64,000 nucleotides of DNA from Vanessa cardui (GCF_905220365.1 NC_061127.1:8432001-8496000), one strand, 5' to 3'; shown: positions 11,801 through 25,063, counted from the stretch's first letter. The notes: generated by a model from the sequence alone, not told the origin. Made by a program: numbers and translations.

Positions 11801-12061
11801 CCGGCAACCGGCAAGAGAACAAAAGATGTTTACCAGAAATGAACCCGAGTGAAATTTTCATGCAACAAAGTATCATATATTATTTTATATTTAAAAAAAA
11901 TGTTAATCAGAATTGCCGTGGATAACTTAGATAATACTTGATTAAAAAATAATAATAATAAAATCAATAAGAAGAAATAGATTTAAATATAATGGATGTA
12001 AAGTAACCTCTAAATTTGTTACTTTTGAATTTTTTAATAAGCTTTTGTTTTCTTTATGGTA
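8809..12061. other. AT-rich intergenic DNA
   Basis: No gene is supported. Short open frames here are AT-rich and without recognisable composition. The only clear structure is the hairpin at 9386-9427. Confidence 0.45.
9386..9427. repeat. Perfect hairpin, 19-bp arms, 4-base loop
   Basis: GTAAAGTATATCCATATTA (9386-9404), loop GGTA, then its exact complement (9409-9427). There is no downstream gene to make it a terminator; it is probably a MITE remnant or spontaneous palindrome. Confidence 0.8.
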
Positions 12062-12336
12062 TAAGTTGGCGGACGAGCATATGGGCCACCTAATGGTAAG
12101 TCACTATCACCTATAGACAATGACGCTGTAAGAAATATTAACTATTCCTTACATCGTCAATGTGCCACCAACCTTGGGAACTAAGATGTTATGTCCCTTG
12201 TGCCTGTAGTTACACTGGCTCACTCACCCTTCAAACCGGAACACAACAATACTGAGTACTGTTATTTGGCGGTAGAGTAACTGATAAGTGGGTGGTACCT
12301 ACCCAGACGGACAGATTTCAAAGCCCTACCACCAAG
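12062..12336 (+). mobile_element. SINE-like repeat A, nearly complete copy
   Basis: Runs from AGTTGGCGGACGAGCATATG through CCAACCTTGGGAACTAAGAT and TGGCGGTAG to ACCACCAAG. It is close to the other copies, with a small 3' rearrangement (GACGGACAGATTTCAAAGCC). Confidence 0.85.
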
Positions 12337-13298
12337 TTATCTTGAAAATGATCAGTTTAACTACTTTCAAACTATTTTTGCGGTATATCTCTATGTCACC
12401 TAATAAATTGGAGCGTGACGAGGAGTTGTACTGAAAAGATCATTGATACAATTCGCTGCGAAATACAGTTTATGCGTTGTTTCCGAGCAAGGTCAACGAT
12501 GTATATATATCTTTTAAAATATAAGAATGCTGTTCCAATAGATGGCAAATGTACATGTGTACAACAAATATACTAAGTAAGTTCGTCAAACGAGAGTCTT
12601 ACTCTGTTCCTCGTCTAAGGGAATCTGGACAAATTTCATACAATTTCGCAATCTACTCATTTTAGTGTACATGTTTTTATGACAAGCGTTGTTGAATTGT
12701 AGAGAAATAAAATTGTTATTAAGGCACAAACAAATCATGGACAGTTATTATGGATTTTCATAATTACCCTGGACTTTTTCTTAATCGTCGCAAGTAATTA
12801 TAACTTATCGAAGAAATTCCAAAATACATCAAGGGTAGTTTTGATATACAGATAAAACTTATCTTCGATATTTTAAAGGTAAGAATATAATTACGTTTAT
12901 TAGTACCTGAATTTTAATTAATGTGCCTTTACCAAATAACATTCACTCTTTCGAATGCTCTTGAAAGGATAAAATTTTGAATGCTCAAAAATTTAAAGCT
13001 TGTAAGCCAGTATGTATTCTGTAATACACAATATACGAATTATATAAAATTTTGAAGTAATTCAATTTCGTAACCTCCAGCAGCGGAGTCTCATTTTTTT
13101 ATTTAAGTTTTATATTAAAGAAGTAATGTAAGCAGTAATTGGTTTTGTTTATTTTCCTAGTTTAAATTAGGAATTTTAATTAATTTTAATAAAATTTTGA
13201 TACGTATCAAAATTATAATCCTTCTTAATTTGTAATTGAAATGCGTAGTATAATTTTAAAAAAATAAATTTAATATGTTCGGTCATACGTACAGGGAA

Positions 13299-13332
13299 AC
13301 TCTTCAGCTTATAATATTATAAGCTGAAGAGT
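13299..13332. repeat. Perfect 34-bp palindrome without spacer
   Basis: The left half ACTCTTCAGCTTATAAT is followed directly by its exact complement. A spacer-less perfect palindrome is rarely stable for long, so it may be young. Confidence 0.85.
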
Positions 13333-13360
13333 CAATAGATATATATCTATTTGTAGATAA

Positions 13361-13478
13361 TTGTTGGTGGGTAAGCTTAGTGCATCCCCTGATTTTGAGT
13401 AAGTACCGCCCACTCATCAGATATTCTACCACCAGACAACAGTTACTATCAGGTGGCTCATTTGTTCATCCGTAAACA
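13361..13478 (-). mobile_element. SINE-like repeat A, internally deleted remnant
   Basis: The minus-strand 3' end (TTGGTGGGTAAGC, GTACCGCCCACTCATCAG, TATTCTACCACCAGACAACAG) is joined to the 5' end (CAGGTGGCTCATTTGTTCATCCG) with the middle missing. Confidence 0.65.
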
Positions 13479-14942
13479 AAAATCCTAAAAAAATCGTCCA
13501 TACAAAATGTACTCGAAGACGGCGGAGTAGACTGATAGCAATCTTTTTTTTAGATTTGCTGGTAAATTGGTTCCCCGCTAACGATGTTGTTGCTTGATTG
13601 ATGGATACGCCTAATAAAATATTGCCTTAGTCAACACTTACAATTAAATAGGCTTTGTATATTTTGATTCATATGGTGCTAAATGTAATTGGATCATACT
13701 GAGCAGAAAAAGTAAAAGTAATATTTCATAAGTCTGTTATTTTTAAAAAAATATTTTTGGCTTTTAAATTTTCCGATATGATTTTTAATACATTTTTGTA
13801 TTAAGTGAAACAAGTTTTTGTAAACGACTTCAGAAATACGAATGAAAGAACACGCATAACCATGTACCTATTTAAAAAAAGTAGTGGAATAATCTAAAAA
13901 AATTGTGAATATATATACTTAGAAATGATTATGATTATAGGTATTGAGATTGTCCTGAGCATGCACCATGCACATGCATAATCATTCAAGCTTTAACAAA
14001 CATTTGTTAAGGGGACTACATGAGCTAAATGCAAGTTTTAAAATGCCAAAAAGTATATAATCCAATGCAATAAACCAAATGAAAAAAATATATGTTAATC
14101 TTCAGGATAGATGCTAGTTATACATTGTGTTGAAAACATGATGTAATTAATTTGGTACGATAGAAAAAAATCGCAAAGTTACCTCTAAAAAAGTCTTTTT
14201 TTGTTTTTTAACTACACTTATATACCTTCAATAATTTTGGTCTTTTATCAGATTATTCTACAAACAATATACTAAAAATTTATTATCCTAATTATTTAGT
14301 AAAATCAATAGATTTTTTTTAAATCAGATTTTCTTATTTTCGACCAAAATGCGTAAGCATGTGTGCGTGAGCGCCTCGTACAGACACTGCCGGCCGAGGC
14401 CTTTTGCTATACAGACGTGTCGCTCTTTTCACCGCATCGTTGCGAATAAAATCTCGTAGATTTTATTTTTGTGTAATTTTAATTGTAAATTAATTGTCGA
14501 ATATTATTCTTTTATGTAAATAAATATATTAAGTTAAAATAGTCTAGTTGTAGTTAGCCATTTATTTTTTTGTTAAGTTATTTTTTATAAAGTTTAATTT
14601 TGTAAACATGGGAAATAAAGTACAATCTGTGAAGAAAACTAAAAAACGTTCATATAAATTAAAAAGCCGAACATATGAAAGATAATATGAAAAGGTAAGA
14701 GTATTTAATTAGTAAACATATATATATATATTTTATAAATAATGATTATTGGAAACATTTATTAAAAACAATGCAATTAGTTCGCATAGAATCAGATTTT
14801 TCGACAGATTTCTTACAGTCACCATGGAGTATTTGGTATTGACCAAACTTGGACTTGATTGCATTTGCAAGCCCAAGAAGAATGTGCGGGTTCGATCCCC
14901 GCACTCTGAACTAAAGTTTTATTATTTTTAAAGGACTATATT

Positions 14943-15090
<148 letters not shown>

Positions 15091-15292
15091 TTATTAAAAT
15101 TTAATTCCTAACAACTATGCATTTATTTTTTCAGAATTAAGAAAATCGAAAAAAAATAACACGGAAGCTATTTCTATTACGTTAGAGTTTAATTTTATCA
15201 CTTTTGTTTATAATAGGAAATATAGTTATGTATGGATGAAATTTAATAATAAAAAAAATAAATAAATACAAATTAGCACATCACATGAATAT

Positions 15293-15362
15293 TTAGTGGT
15301 GCTTGCCTGGGTTTGAACCCGCAATAAGATGCCCGCGTTCTACCCACTGGGCCATCTTGAAA
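15293..15362 (-). mobile_element. SINE C head fragment
   Basis: The minus strand carries the tRNA-like head of the SINE seen in full at 57000-57307: GATGGCCCAGTGG (A-box region) and GCGGGTTCAAACCCAGGC (B box). Only the head is present. Confidence 0.7.
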
Positions 15363-16351
15363 TATGTAATTGTTGTGAACCAAAGAACTAAAATATTTAG
15401 AAGTGTCATATACGTAATTAAATATTTTTTAAAGATTGGAAATAGTATCAATTGAAAAATTTTAGCTCGTAGCTTCAGTGAAAGTGGGTGAAATATTGAT
15501 TGCAAGTATCCAAGATATTTTAATAACGAACGACGACGAACGAATAATTAAAAAAAATATTTTAATAAAAAAATTGAAACGAAATTTATTTGTTTTTTTG
15601 TTAAACCAAAAATAAATAAAAATATTTGAATTTAATTGAATCAGTTTTATTTCAAATATCAGTCAAAAACAATACAAATAATTCTAATATCCAAACTATT
15701 TTTATGAGATTTATGACTAAACCCACTGTGATTGACCGAGTTAACCAATAATTCTACTAAACCGACTTGACGATATTATTTTTATAGTAACTTTTTGATG
15801 CTGACTTTTTTAACTTAATTTTTTTTCTTTGTGTACCGATATTAGTAAAACGAACAAACTCTACGCTTTTTGTCAGTGTACAAATTACGAACAGTTCCAA
15901 TTTTATTTAATAAATCGCTTAACAAACTTACAAAATTTAAAAATAGGTACGATTTAATATTTAGTATTACAACTAATTGAATTGATACAGTAAAAATTAA
16001 AGAAAAAAATGTTTAAATTAACTATTTTTTGTACATAAAATAATAATAATTTAAGTTTAATTAATTCAGTTTAATTTTATCATAATTTTTTAAATGACAC
16101 AAAGAAATTAAAATAATTCTGTTGTCCTGTCTATTTTTATGAAATCTATGATTGATAGAATTGATAGAATTGACTTCGCTTCGCTTTCGCTCGGCGCGGC
16201 GCGCGGCGGTTCGGCGCCATCTATTGGAATATTCAGGCGTAACCTCGCCGCCTCGCTAAGCGTAGTGCGCGGGGGGGCATGCCGTTTTTGTCGTTAGTGT
16301 AAGTGTGTGCGCGTGATTCTCAAGGGCAATTAGCTCCTGTAGTCCCCTTAA

Positions 16352-17700
16352 CGCGTCTTTTTAATATATAATGTAAAGCACATTTCACTAAAACACATGA
16401 AATACGTAACAAAGTTTTCGTAACAATAACATTATAAAACGTTCTAGTTATCTTTAATAAAATGTAAAAGCCTTGTAGATATTATGTAAAATATTTAATC
16501 ATATATTATCGTTTTGCTATCAGTAAGATATATTTAACGACCCAATAGTACAATTAAGATTGCTTGTCTTTTAATTTTTTATATCCACCGGAGTAAGAAA
16601 GTAAAACAGGCCGTTGAGGTCAAGTAAAAATGTAATTTTCCATCATAACATCTGAAATCCTTAAAAGTTACTGAGTTGTTTTTATTGGGAAGGTTATGCA
16701 CATTTAATGAAAGTATTCTTACGAAGTTAATGAAAGTATTCTTAAGCAGTTCCATTTAAATCGTTCATTTGACATGAAGTCCAGCTAACACTTGGAACAA
16801 CAAAAATCTATTCTGAAAACACATAAGTCCACCAACAACATACAAACTCTATATTTGATATGATTATCAAAGGCTTAGTTATAACGGATTTGAATCGCGT
16901 ATATTATATTATAGCTGTAAAGTGCTCGAAACGTCGGGATGCCAAAAAATACTAATATATGCGATTCAAATCCGTTGTAACTAGTCTTATTTCAATGTGT
17001 AATCGCGAAAATTTAAGACTTATTACACATCTTTGACCATTACATGGATACATGTGTTCCTTAAATATATTAGATGTTTGAATAATAAATGCGAATAAAT
17101 ATTATTTCTTAATTAATAAGTCTAAAATCTTATATATTTTATTATTCCCTTTAATAGCATTAATTATAAGAATTAAACTTGTATTTTATTTATATAGATA
17201 TATCCCTACTACGTTCAATATCTACTTACTTATTGGAATTGGGTTGCTTTTTTGTTTAAGATAAGCCTTCTTCGGATTACTTAAATCCATCCCTGATCAT
17301 ATACGTCACTATTGAATTCCACTTTATGTAAATTCATGATCAAGTTTCGAGATTGCATAAACCGGAGTCAACCTGGTAACATAAGGTCTAAGTTAATCGC
17401 TTTTACCAAATTGTTGACCGTTTTACCTTATATTTAAATTATGCATCCAATAATATGAACATAATAAACATCGAACATCTACTTAATAATCGAACATAAA
17501 TATTTAACCTCTTGCATCGCTGACACTACTTTTACTTTTTATTTATAATAAGATATAAAGTAATACACTATAAAATACTCGTATTAAGAATAATATTACA
17601 TTATAGCAATGGAAATTTTGCTACTAGTTTGATTACCCACCGATTTTTGAAATTACAGATGTGAAGTTTAAAGATGTTGTTTTGTTTCTTTTAATGTTTT
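16352..17700. other. AT-rich intergenic DNA
   Basis: No gene is supported. It contains a fold-back element at 16876-16983. Confidence 0.45.
16876..16983. mobile_element. Fold-back MITE, 31-bp arms
   Basis: The arm at 16876-16906 (TAGTTATAACGGATTTGAAT...) and the arm at 16953-16983 are inverted copies with two mismatches, around a 46-base loop containing GTGCTCGAAACGTCGGGAT. The structure is that of a small palindromic MITE; the family is unassigned. Confidence 0.65.
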
Positions 17701-17719
17701 ATAACACGTAAAGGTTGAT

Positions 17720-17881
17720 AGGGTTGATAGTTTTTAGTAGCCGTAATCTCCTTCTGTGACACCATTAATGTTTCTAATGAAACGGCGGAGAGGGACTAGT
17801 ATCTCGCTTATAAGATACGACGAAGGTATTGTCTCAGGCCTTTTGCAATAAAGACGCCTAAGATCCTGAGGTACGTAGTTT
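17720..17881 (-). other. Possible coding-like remnant, left block
   Basis: GC-richer than its surroundings. A minus-strand frame (about 50 codons outside the SINE, ending ...TEGDYGY and stop) has non-low-complexity composition. I do not recognise it. It abuts the SINE at 17882-18150, and a similar block lies on the other side, so both may belong to one repeat or gene fragment split by the SINE. Confidence 0.25.
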
Positions 17882-18150
17882 CTTGGTGGTAGGGCTTTGT
17901 GCAAGCTCATCTGGGTAGGTACCACCCACTTATCAGTTATTCTACCGCCAAATAACAGTACTCAGTATTGTTGTGTTCCGGTTTGAAGGGTGAGTGAGCC
18001 AGTGTAACTACAGGCACAAGGGACATAACATCTTAGTTCCCAAGGTTGGTGGCACATTGACGATGTAAGTAATAGTTAATATTTCATTGTCTATGGGTGA
18101 TGGTGACCACTTACCATCAGGTGGCCCATATGCTCGTCCGCCAACCTATA
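17882..18150 (-). mobile_element. SINE-like repeat A, minus strand
   Basis: A nearly complete copy from CTTGGTGGTAGGGCTTTGTG to CGTCCGCCAACCTATA. ACGTAG occurs just outside on both sides (about 17874 and 18165) and could be a target duplication. Confidence 0.85.
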
Positions 18151-18159
18151 ACATAATAA

Positions 18160-18403
18160 AAAAACGTAGATACATGAGGTGGAGGATTCGCATCTCATGT
18201 TTCAGGAGGCTTTGATCGAGACGATAGCTGGTAAAGGATCGCGTTGCCCTGCCACAAGCGAAGAGTGAGAGGAGCGAGATCATTTTTTCCCCTAGAACAG
18301 ATGAACACCGAGACACGAGCAGAGGACGGTACGAGAGGACAGTGAATGAGAGATTTTGAGTCGAATCCGCAGATTCTTCCTTTCGTTTCGAAGACGACCA
18401 CAC
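18160..18403 (-). other. Possible coding-like remnant, right block
   Basis: Two overlapping minus-strand frames (18146-18403, 85 codons; 18195-18401, 68 codons) lie in a balanced-composition block, unlike the AT-rich flanks. The shorter has varied composition (RICGFDSKSLIHCPL). No domain is recognised. It is probably part of a dispersed repeat or a decayed gene, not a functional gene. Confidence 0.3.
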
Positions 18404-20179
18404 TAAATTAGGTATTTAATTATAAAAATCTGGCATAATTCGACTCGCCCAGGATACTTTGGATATCATGGGAATATTTCTCTAGCGTGGAATATAAACA
18501 AACACATTGATCATATATGTATTTTATTAGTATCTTTCTCGTACTGGATTTTCTATTCACGTTTTTTTAATTTATTTAATATTTTTATTGTAATATATGT
18601 ATGTCATATAAGTCCGATTTAATTTATATTCAACTCTTTTTATGATTAATTATAATTGTAACTATTACCTGATACCTAGGATACGCTTACATATACGACA
18701 CAAAGGCAACTGCTCCAAAAAGGCGGAAACTTAGTGCAATAAATATTAAAATTATTACCTACAAAGTTGTTAAAAAAGTGAGAATATATTATACAGCTCA
18801 CCAAAGTTTCATGTATAATCTAATCATTAAATTAACAGGAAACAAATAATATTGTTAACATATTATTCTAATTATGAAACTTGCCTTTCATTTTAAAAAT
18901 AGCCGTCAAGGATGCTAAACACGTAACGAAATTATTCTAACGTGTAACATGTTATTCCAAAAATAGATTGCCTAGATTAATATATTAATTACGAAACGTT
19001 AATAAAAATACCGCTTTGGATCAGATTTGTAAGCTGATATCAGCCGAAATACGTTTTGCTCTAATTGATGTAATAGAAACTTTAGCCTCTTCCGACATCA
19101 GGGTAGGGCTTATATTTCCTGTTGCTCTCACAGACACATTACCAAGCTATTATATCAATTGAGGACAAAAAATCACAATTCAGAGCCTGGGAACGCTGAT
19201 CAAAGTTACAGCGTTTTATTTGTGCAGAGTTATCTGTTCTTGCAATGTTTAAGTATTTACATTTGTTCCGTGTTCACTTAAGACTATAGGGAGATGTCGA
19301 CAAAAAGGTAATTAATTTATATACAAACCATATCATGGAATACTTAGGTCAAGACGAGATACCTTTACCCACTAGGGAGACATTAACAGGGATACCTTGC
19401 TCTTTTTTATTAGACTGAAAAGTAATTTTGTTTCATGCTAATCATAAGTTTCACAGTCTGTATTTTTTTGTACGCACGGAAGTAAGCAAGACTAAATTAA
19501 AGAAGGATTACCTTATCGTTTTTCGATATTGCTACTATATTGATTTAAAGCATCTAGTTTTTTTTAAAATTCATAACTGTCAAGTGATTGAGGTTTTTAG
19601 TTGCTGATAAATTCACAACTCCTTATTTAAATGTATTATCTCTTTATTTGCATATTTCATGAGTACGTTCGGAAAGTAAAAGTAAAAAGGCTATTTATAT
19701 TACAAAATTAATATTGTATATTTAAGTTCAATTTTTTATTTAATTTTTTTAATGTTAATTATATATAATTATTAATTATATATAATTAACCAATTCATAA
19801 TAATACCTACTATATTATTTCGATAAAAGTTTGTATTTTAAGCCACCCTAAATAAATAACTTTTTATATGTAAAGTTGAAACTAAAGTTTTATTTTATAC
19901 TAATAAATTGATATGGATACAAATTACTGTATGAACTATAAATTGTAATTAAAAAAACAGCTGCTTTACTTAAAATCTTTACAGGAAATCATAATTATTA
20001 TAAAATTAGGTGCCCATATGATGTAATTGTTTATAAAAACTAAACAGATCAAATAATAGGTTTAAAATGGGTGTTAAGAAATTTTTACCATACTTATTAT
20101 GATGACCTTGATTTTATGAGACCGTAACGAAATAAACGTGTCACACTTCATGTAAGAACAATGATATAATGATAAGATG
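18404..20179. other. AT-rich intergenic DNA
   Basis: No coding signal. It contains the AT palindrome at 19754-19790. Confidence 0.45.
19754..19790. repeat. AT palindrome, 18-bp perfect arms
   Basis: GTTAATTATATATAATTA and its exact complement, separated by one base. It is low complexity, so chance or slippage is plausible. Confidence 0.75.
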
Positions 20180-20416
20180 TCGTTGGTATCGGAGGCAGCG
20201 AGTCAGGGCTGTCGGCCGCGCCTTCAGGACCACTTTTACTTTTTAATTTTTTCGTAGAGGGGCGAATGAATTCAGTGTGCGTATAGTGCTGTTTCTTTAG
20301 TGTTGTGTTCGGGCGCAACGCAAACTCGCGCCTCTTTGAGCATTTTCTCGGTTAACACGTGCGTCGATTTGAAGTGCGCCCGGCTCGTCGATCGGCTTGG
20401 ATATTGTTTTATAGAG
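20180..20416 (+). promoter_or_regulatory. Candidate promoter and 5' untranslated exon
   Basis: A GC- and CpG-rich patch in AT-rich surroundings. It has an arthropod-type initiator TCAGT (20272-20276, A at 20274) and a splice donor ATAGAG|GTAAAT at 20417. The Yellow gene's start codon at 30760 sits directly after an acceptor-like TTTTCTTTAG, so an upstream untranslated exon is expected, and this is one candidate. No TATA box is clear. Linking it to the gene 10 kb away is inference. Confidence 0.3.
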
Positions 20417-21059
20417 GTAAATATTTATAATATAAGTTTTATGTTTGTTTTTATACTTACATACTATATATACTTACATTAATATTTCTCTATGTATATT
20501 TTATTATAGCTATTGTGAAAATGTACTAATCTAAAATTCGTCACGAAATTGTAAATTAGAAATAATTTAACCAATATACAAAGGTCTAAAGAGTATATAG
20601 CTACGTGTTTATTGATATGGATAAATGAGGCTTACTATTTAAATAAAAAAATAATAATAAACAGTCCTCATATAATATTTATCGGAAATGTTATAATAAC
20701 AATTTCTTTTATTTTATTTTTTTGACTTAAATAAGACAAAAACAACGATTATTTACTAGTAAAAATACAATTATTAGCAGCTAGTTAAGCATTACCTAGT
20801 GGAATTTTCAGCTCTATATTTACATATATATAACAACAAATAATCATACGGGAGGAAGTAATTTCAAAGCTCAATTTTATTTACAAAATTTAATGATAAA
20901 TTTGTGAGATAATTTCTATAAGGAAAATTTATTTTGTAGTGAACAATTTGCATGGCATTAAAAATCAAACATATTGTCATGTAAAAAAACTCTCCAACAT
21001 TTCTTAAGTAAATAAAAGACATCGATAAGATTTTAATTCTTGTTCGAGATCGTAAAATA

Positions 21060-21180
21060 GTCGGCTAGATAGTTTTAGTGTTGCTGTTACGGAATAATAA
21101 TGCGGCGGACAGGCATAGTATTTTAAACAAAGAGATTGTTGACCACGTCCGTCCCGGTTTTTACTTTTATTTTTGTAAGT
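21060..21180 (+). promoter_or_regulatory. Second candidate 5' exon or promoter patch
   Basis: GC-richer patch with an initiator-like TTTTAGTGTTG near 21072 and a donor GTAAGT at 21175. It is weaker than the patch at 20180-20416 and could be chance. Confidence 0.15.
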
Positions 21181-21910
21181 GTCGAGAAAAGCGGAATCAA
21201 ATATATTCTAATACGTAAAAATAAACAAGTATATAATTTGCTAGAATTTCTTATAAATACTTATTAAAGATAGTAGTTATGTATCTGGAATAATTTTATA
21301 TTATTACACAAATACACAGATGATTGATGATTGTAAACGGAAACTGTAAATAAATTTGTTTGATCTCTATAACAATGGAACACTATATAAAATATTTAAA
21401 ATAAATTAATTTTTTTTTAGTATGAGGCTCTATTTACGACGAGCATAAAAAATTAAAACACAAAAATAAGAGTTTTTGAAAAAAAAAAACGAACTCCAGT
21501 AAGCGATAAGGCGGTCTTTAGTAATGCATATAATCTTTCTGTAACAATTTTTAATTCTTGATGTATTTTTTATATATTTTATTTTAAAATTGCTAAATAA
21601 TTATCAGTTATTAAATGAAATTAAAAAAAGTGACAGCGATAAACGATACGATTAGGACGCAATAATTTAAATTATTACCGCGCGGCAATCATAATAAAAT
21701 TATACCGAATTTAAGCTTTGCCAATTTATAAACGAAAATATAAATATTACGTTGAGAAATCGTAATTAATAAACTTGATAAATTATTATATGATTATACA
21801 CATGATAAAAAAGTAAGTAGCTCGTATTGGTTGATTTCCATGCAGGATAAATATAATGCACTTGTATACGTACATTAAGTAATTTTTGCACTGTTACATA
21901 ACTGACAAAA

Positions 21911-21955
21911 GTTTCTTGCCGGTCGTAGTAGAATCTACATTCCGATCCAGAGTTA
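21911..21955 (+). mobile_element. LINE 3'-UTR fragment
   Basis: TTTCTTGCCGG and GTAGAATCTACATTCCGA match, in inverse orientation, the fragment at 43068-43235 (CCGGTTTAGAATCCAGATCC, GAACCTGGAAGAAAATCAG). It is a short relic of a LINE 3' end. Confidence 0.45.
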
Positions 21956-24722
21956 GGTTTAAATTTAAGACTATTTTGTACCTAAATAATGAATATTTTG
22001 ATGAATATGGGTTGAACGCAAAAAGGCAAGACTTTGCCAGCGACAGTGACAACCTTATTTAATAGAATCGCAATTTCTGCATTATCTTAATTAATATTGA
22101 TCTTAATGTTACCGATACTGCGGTATTAACTGATTCAGACAGGCAATAATTAGGTCTGTAGCATACGCTTAGATAGGTTATTGAAGTAGATTGTTGTATC
22201 AGTTGATTGTGATATTGCTTGATGAATTTAGTTATTACTAATTGCATTTCCCAAATTAGATGTCGTGAGTTGAAGTTTCTTAAACTGTTTACAAGAAAGT
22301 AGCAATACTCGAGTTCGCAATTGCGTCACAATAAACTCATATATTTAAAAAATATATTAATTAGGTATATTTATTAAAAACCTTAATAAATTAACTAATA
22401 ATAATACGTTTCCGACTCCGCATGTACATCCTACAAGAACAAAATTTGATTGCAAAGATGATAAAAAAGCGCCGAATTATTAGTCGTTGATTAAGAAAAA
22501 TGAATACTTGTTTCTTGGGTAATTCTTTAGAATTAAAAAGGCTATAAACTTGAACTCTATATGTATGTGTCTAAATAAAGACCCGCATAAGGATGGAAGA
22601 GACCCGAAATTATATATTTGCAGGGCTTTGCTTGGTCTTACATAGCAATTTCTTATATATAACATCCTCCAATAGAAATAGGAATAAAGATTAACAAGCC
22701 TTAGATTTACGTATTTACGATTTGCTAATAATTCGGCTATATCGTGCTCTACAGTTCATGATTAATATCTTTATTCAGGTATAACACAACACTATTACAA
22801 TTAACTTTTTAATTCTATTTAAATTAGACTTCCAAAATTCTGATAATGTTTTCGTTGACATTTAAAATGCCCTTTTTCGCCAGTAAATATATGATATGAT
22901 AGATTCAGTGTGATCATAGAATAATCAGGTTCTCTACCGCATATAGCAGCAATTTGCTGTCAAATGTTATTCATTTAGCTATTCTCCTGTTATGTTTAGA
23001 ACAGATTATATGTCGTATTAGTTATTAAGAGATATAGCTGTGTCGGAAGTTTTATTTACCTACATGTACATGAATATACATGATATGAAGGACATTATGC
23101 TCTTTACACTCAGCTTATTACTTTATATGACCTAATTATTTCATAATATACTATGTTGCAATGCCTCTAAAGTTTGTAAACAATTATCCGATAACACTCC
23201 CGCGCCACCTATTGTTCGCTACTGGTACAATGACAGACACGCAAGTACTAACAACAAGTGCATATATAAATTCAATCGGGTAGTCGATGCGTGAACGCCT
23301 AATATAATAAAATTAAAAAAAGGCAATAATTTGCTTGAAATGTTTATCTCCAAATTTAATGAGATCTACGAGGAAGGTATATCTCGCGTTTGGTTTCATT
23401 TGAATTTCAAACAATAAAATATTTTCTAAATTAGTAGGTAACATAAATTACGAATTTTTGATGAAAAAATAACATTTGAAATTACAACCTACTTTTTTTT
23501 AAATCATACAGTTAGTTTTCGTATCAAATGTAAAATAATAAAAAACAAATTTTCTAGAATGTTTACGGTGAAAAGTTGAAAGTTGCAAGTGACATGCTTA
23601 CGAATATGTATATCTAGTCGTGTTAAAATATTCGTATTCGTCAATTGCGTCACAGATTTTGCATTGTAAACTTTAATACGAAGACAATACGAGTCTATAC
23701 ATATATCGGTCTTTTCACGATTGACTTATGTGTTATGGTGTAGTTCAAGTATAACACTATTACCGCGGAACGGAATCACTTTCAGTTTCATACAAACTAC
23801 CCGTAAACGAGTTACTGTTGCATGAGCACAGTCAACCATTATCACTACAAAAAAAAGAGGAAATGATCGTTGCAATTTAAAAAAAAATCTATGTGCAATA
23901 AATTAGCATAGTCTAATTAAATTTCATAAATTTATTAAACGGGAATATTAATAATTTAATTAACATTAGAATATATGGTATTAGTAGTTATAGTATTTAG
24001 TATAAGATATGCATATTTTTATTATGAAATTGAATCGAACCTTAGTGAAATCGAAAACTTGTGTTAATTTAACATTTTTTTTTAATAACAATTTGTTAAT
24101 TTTTTCTATAATTCTCGTTTTTTTACAATGTCTATTTCAATCAGAATCATCGATGTTATGAATATGCTTTATTGCAAATATATTGTTCCTGATTTTAAAA
24201 GAGAATAACATTTCTCTGACACAGCCACTTAATAAGGCAGCAAGGCATAATATACCATATGATGATACCACGACAATAACGCCCAAACTAACAATATCTG
24301 TGCTGTTTTTTTGTCAAATTTTCTTAAGCGCGCAATAAATGAAAATTCCATTGGAGTTTTAAATGAAAAATTAAATTACATCGTAGTTTTTTTTTCGTAC
24401 ATTTAATGTAATAGTTATTTATAGTCTTGGGTATAATTTTGACATCGATTATGATGTTATACATGTAGCATGCATGTCTTATCATAATAAATGGTTACAA
24501 CAAGGCTTTAATGAAGACAAATCGTTGTTGTAGTTTACCGTGATCGATAGTCTCAACACATTGTGTTGACTTATTGTCTATTGTTTGGAATGGCCTATTA
24601 GCAACATACTGAATACTAACGTTAGATATCTATTGTTTTGAATTTACATAGGAGAGTTTGAAATACTGTGCTATGTTGGTAATATGAATAATATCCTTTA
24701 TATTATATATACAAGTGTTTAT

Positions 24723-25063
24723 TTAAAATATTTATTGCATGTAATTTTTTTAAATAGTTGTTAATATCATGCATTTTTCGAAGTCAGTTTAATTTAATGT
24801 CATGTAAATGTCTGTCACAGGACGTAAGTGATTATCAAGACCTATGTAGTTGTTGACATTTTTCTGTATCCAGACTGTACAATGTGTTTCGATTTGTTCA
24901 ATAAAAATATAATCAGTGACGTTTAACAAGAGCTTTGTTTATTAATCGGTTTAATACAGAAGATGTTTAAACTTATTAAGTACACATTTATATCAATATT
25001 TGACGTCCATGGTCGAGTAGTGTGTGCACCGGTTTTCATGGATAAGCCACTCCGAGTTCCCGG
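24723..25063. repeat. Long inverted duplication, left arm
   Basis: This ~340-base segment recurs in reverse orientation at 26713-27058 with scattered substitutions and small indels. Shared marks in order: AAAATATTTATTGCATGTAA, CATGCATTTTTCGAAGTCAG, TGTCATGTAAATGTCTGTCA, ATTTGACGTCC, then the first ~60 bases of SINE B. Confidence 0.85.
25002..25063 (+). mobile_element. SINE B, 5' fragment within inverted duplication
   Basis: Starts GACGTCCATGGTCGAGTAGTG and breaks at TTCCCGG just before the B box, so the tail and B box are missing. It was probably copied along with its flank from the full minus-strand copy at 26557-26775. Confidence 0.7.

Larger units (their letters stand above)
12337..14006. 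other. Intergenic DNA, no gene seen
   Basis: Holds a palindrome (13299-13332) and a decayed repeat A fragment (13361-13478); otherwise featureless AT-rich sequence. Confidence 0.45.
20417..24722. other. Intergenic or long 5' intron, no gene seen
   Basis: AT-rich. It holds one LINE 3'-end fragment (21911-21955) and a second promoter-like patch (21060-21180); otherwise no supported feature. Confidence 0.4.

Noticed and set aside
14895..14920. tRNA T-arm-like GCGGGTTCGATCCCCGC
   Set aside because: No matching acceptor stem or A box upstream; a remnant only.
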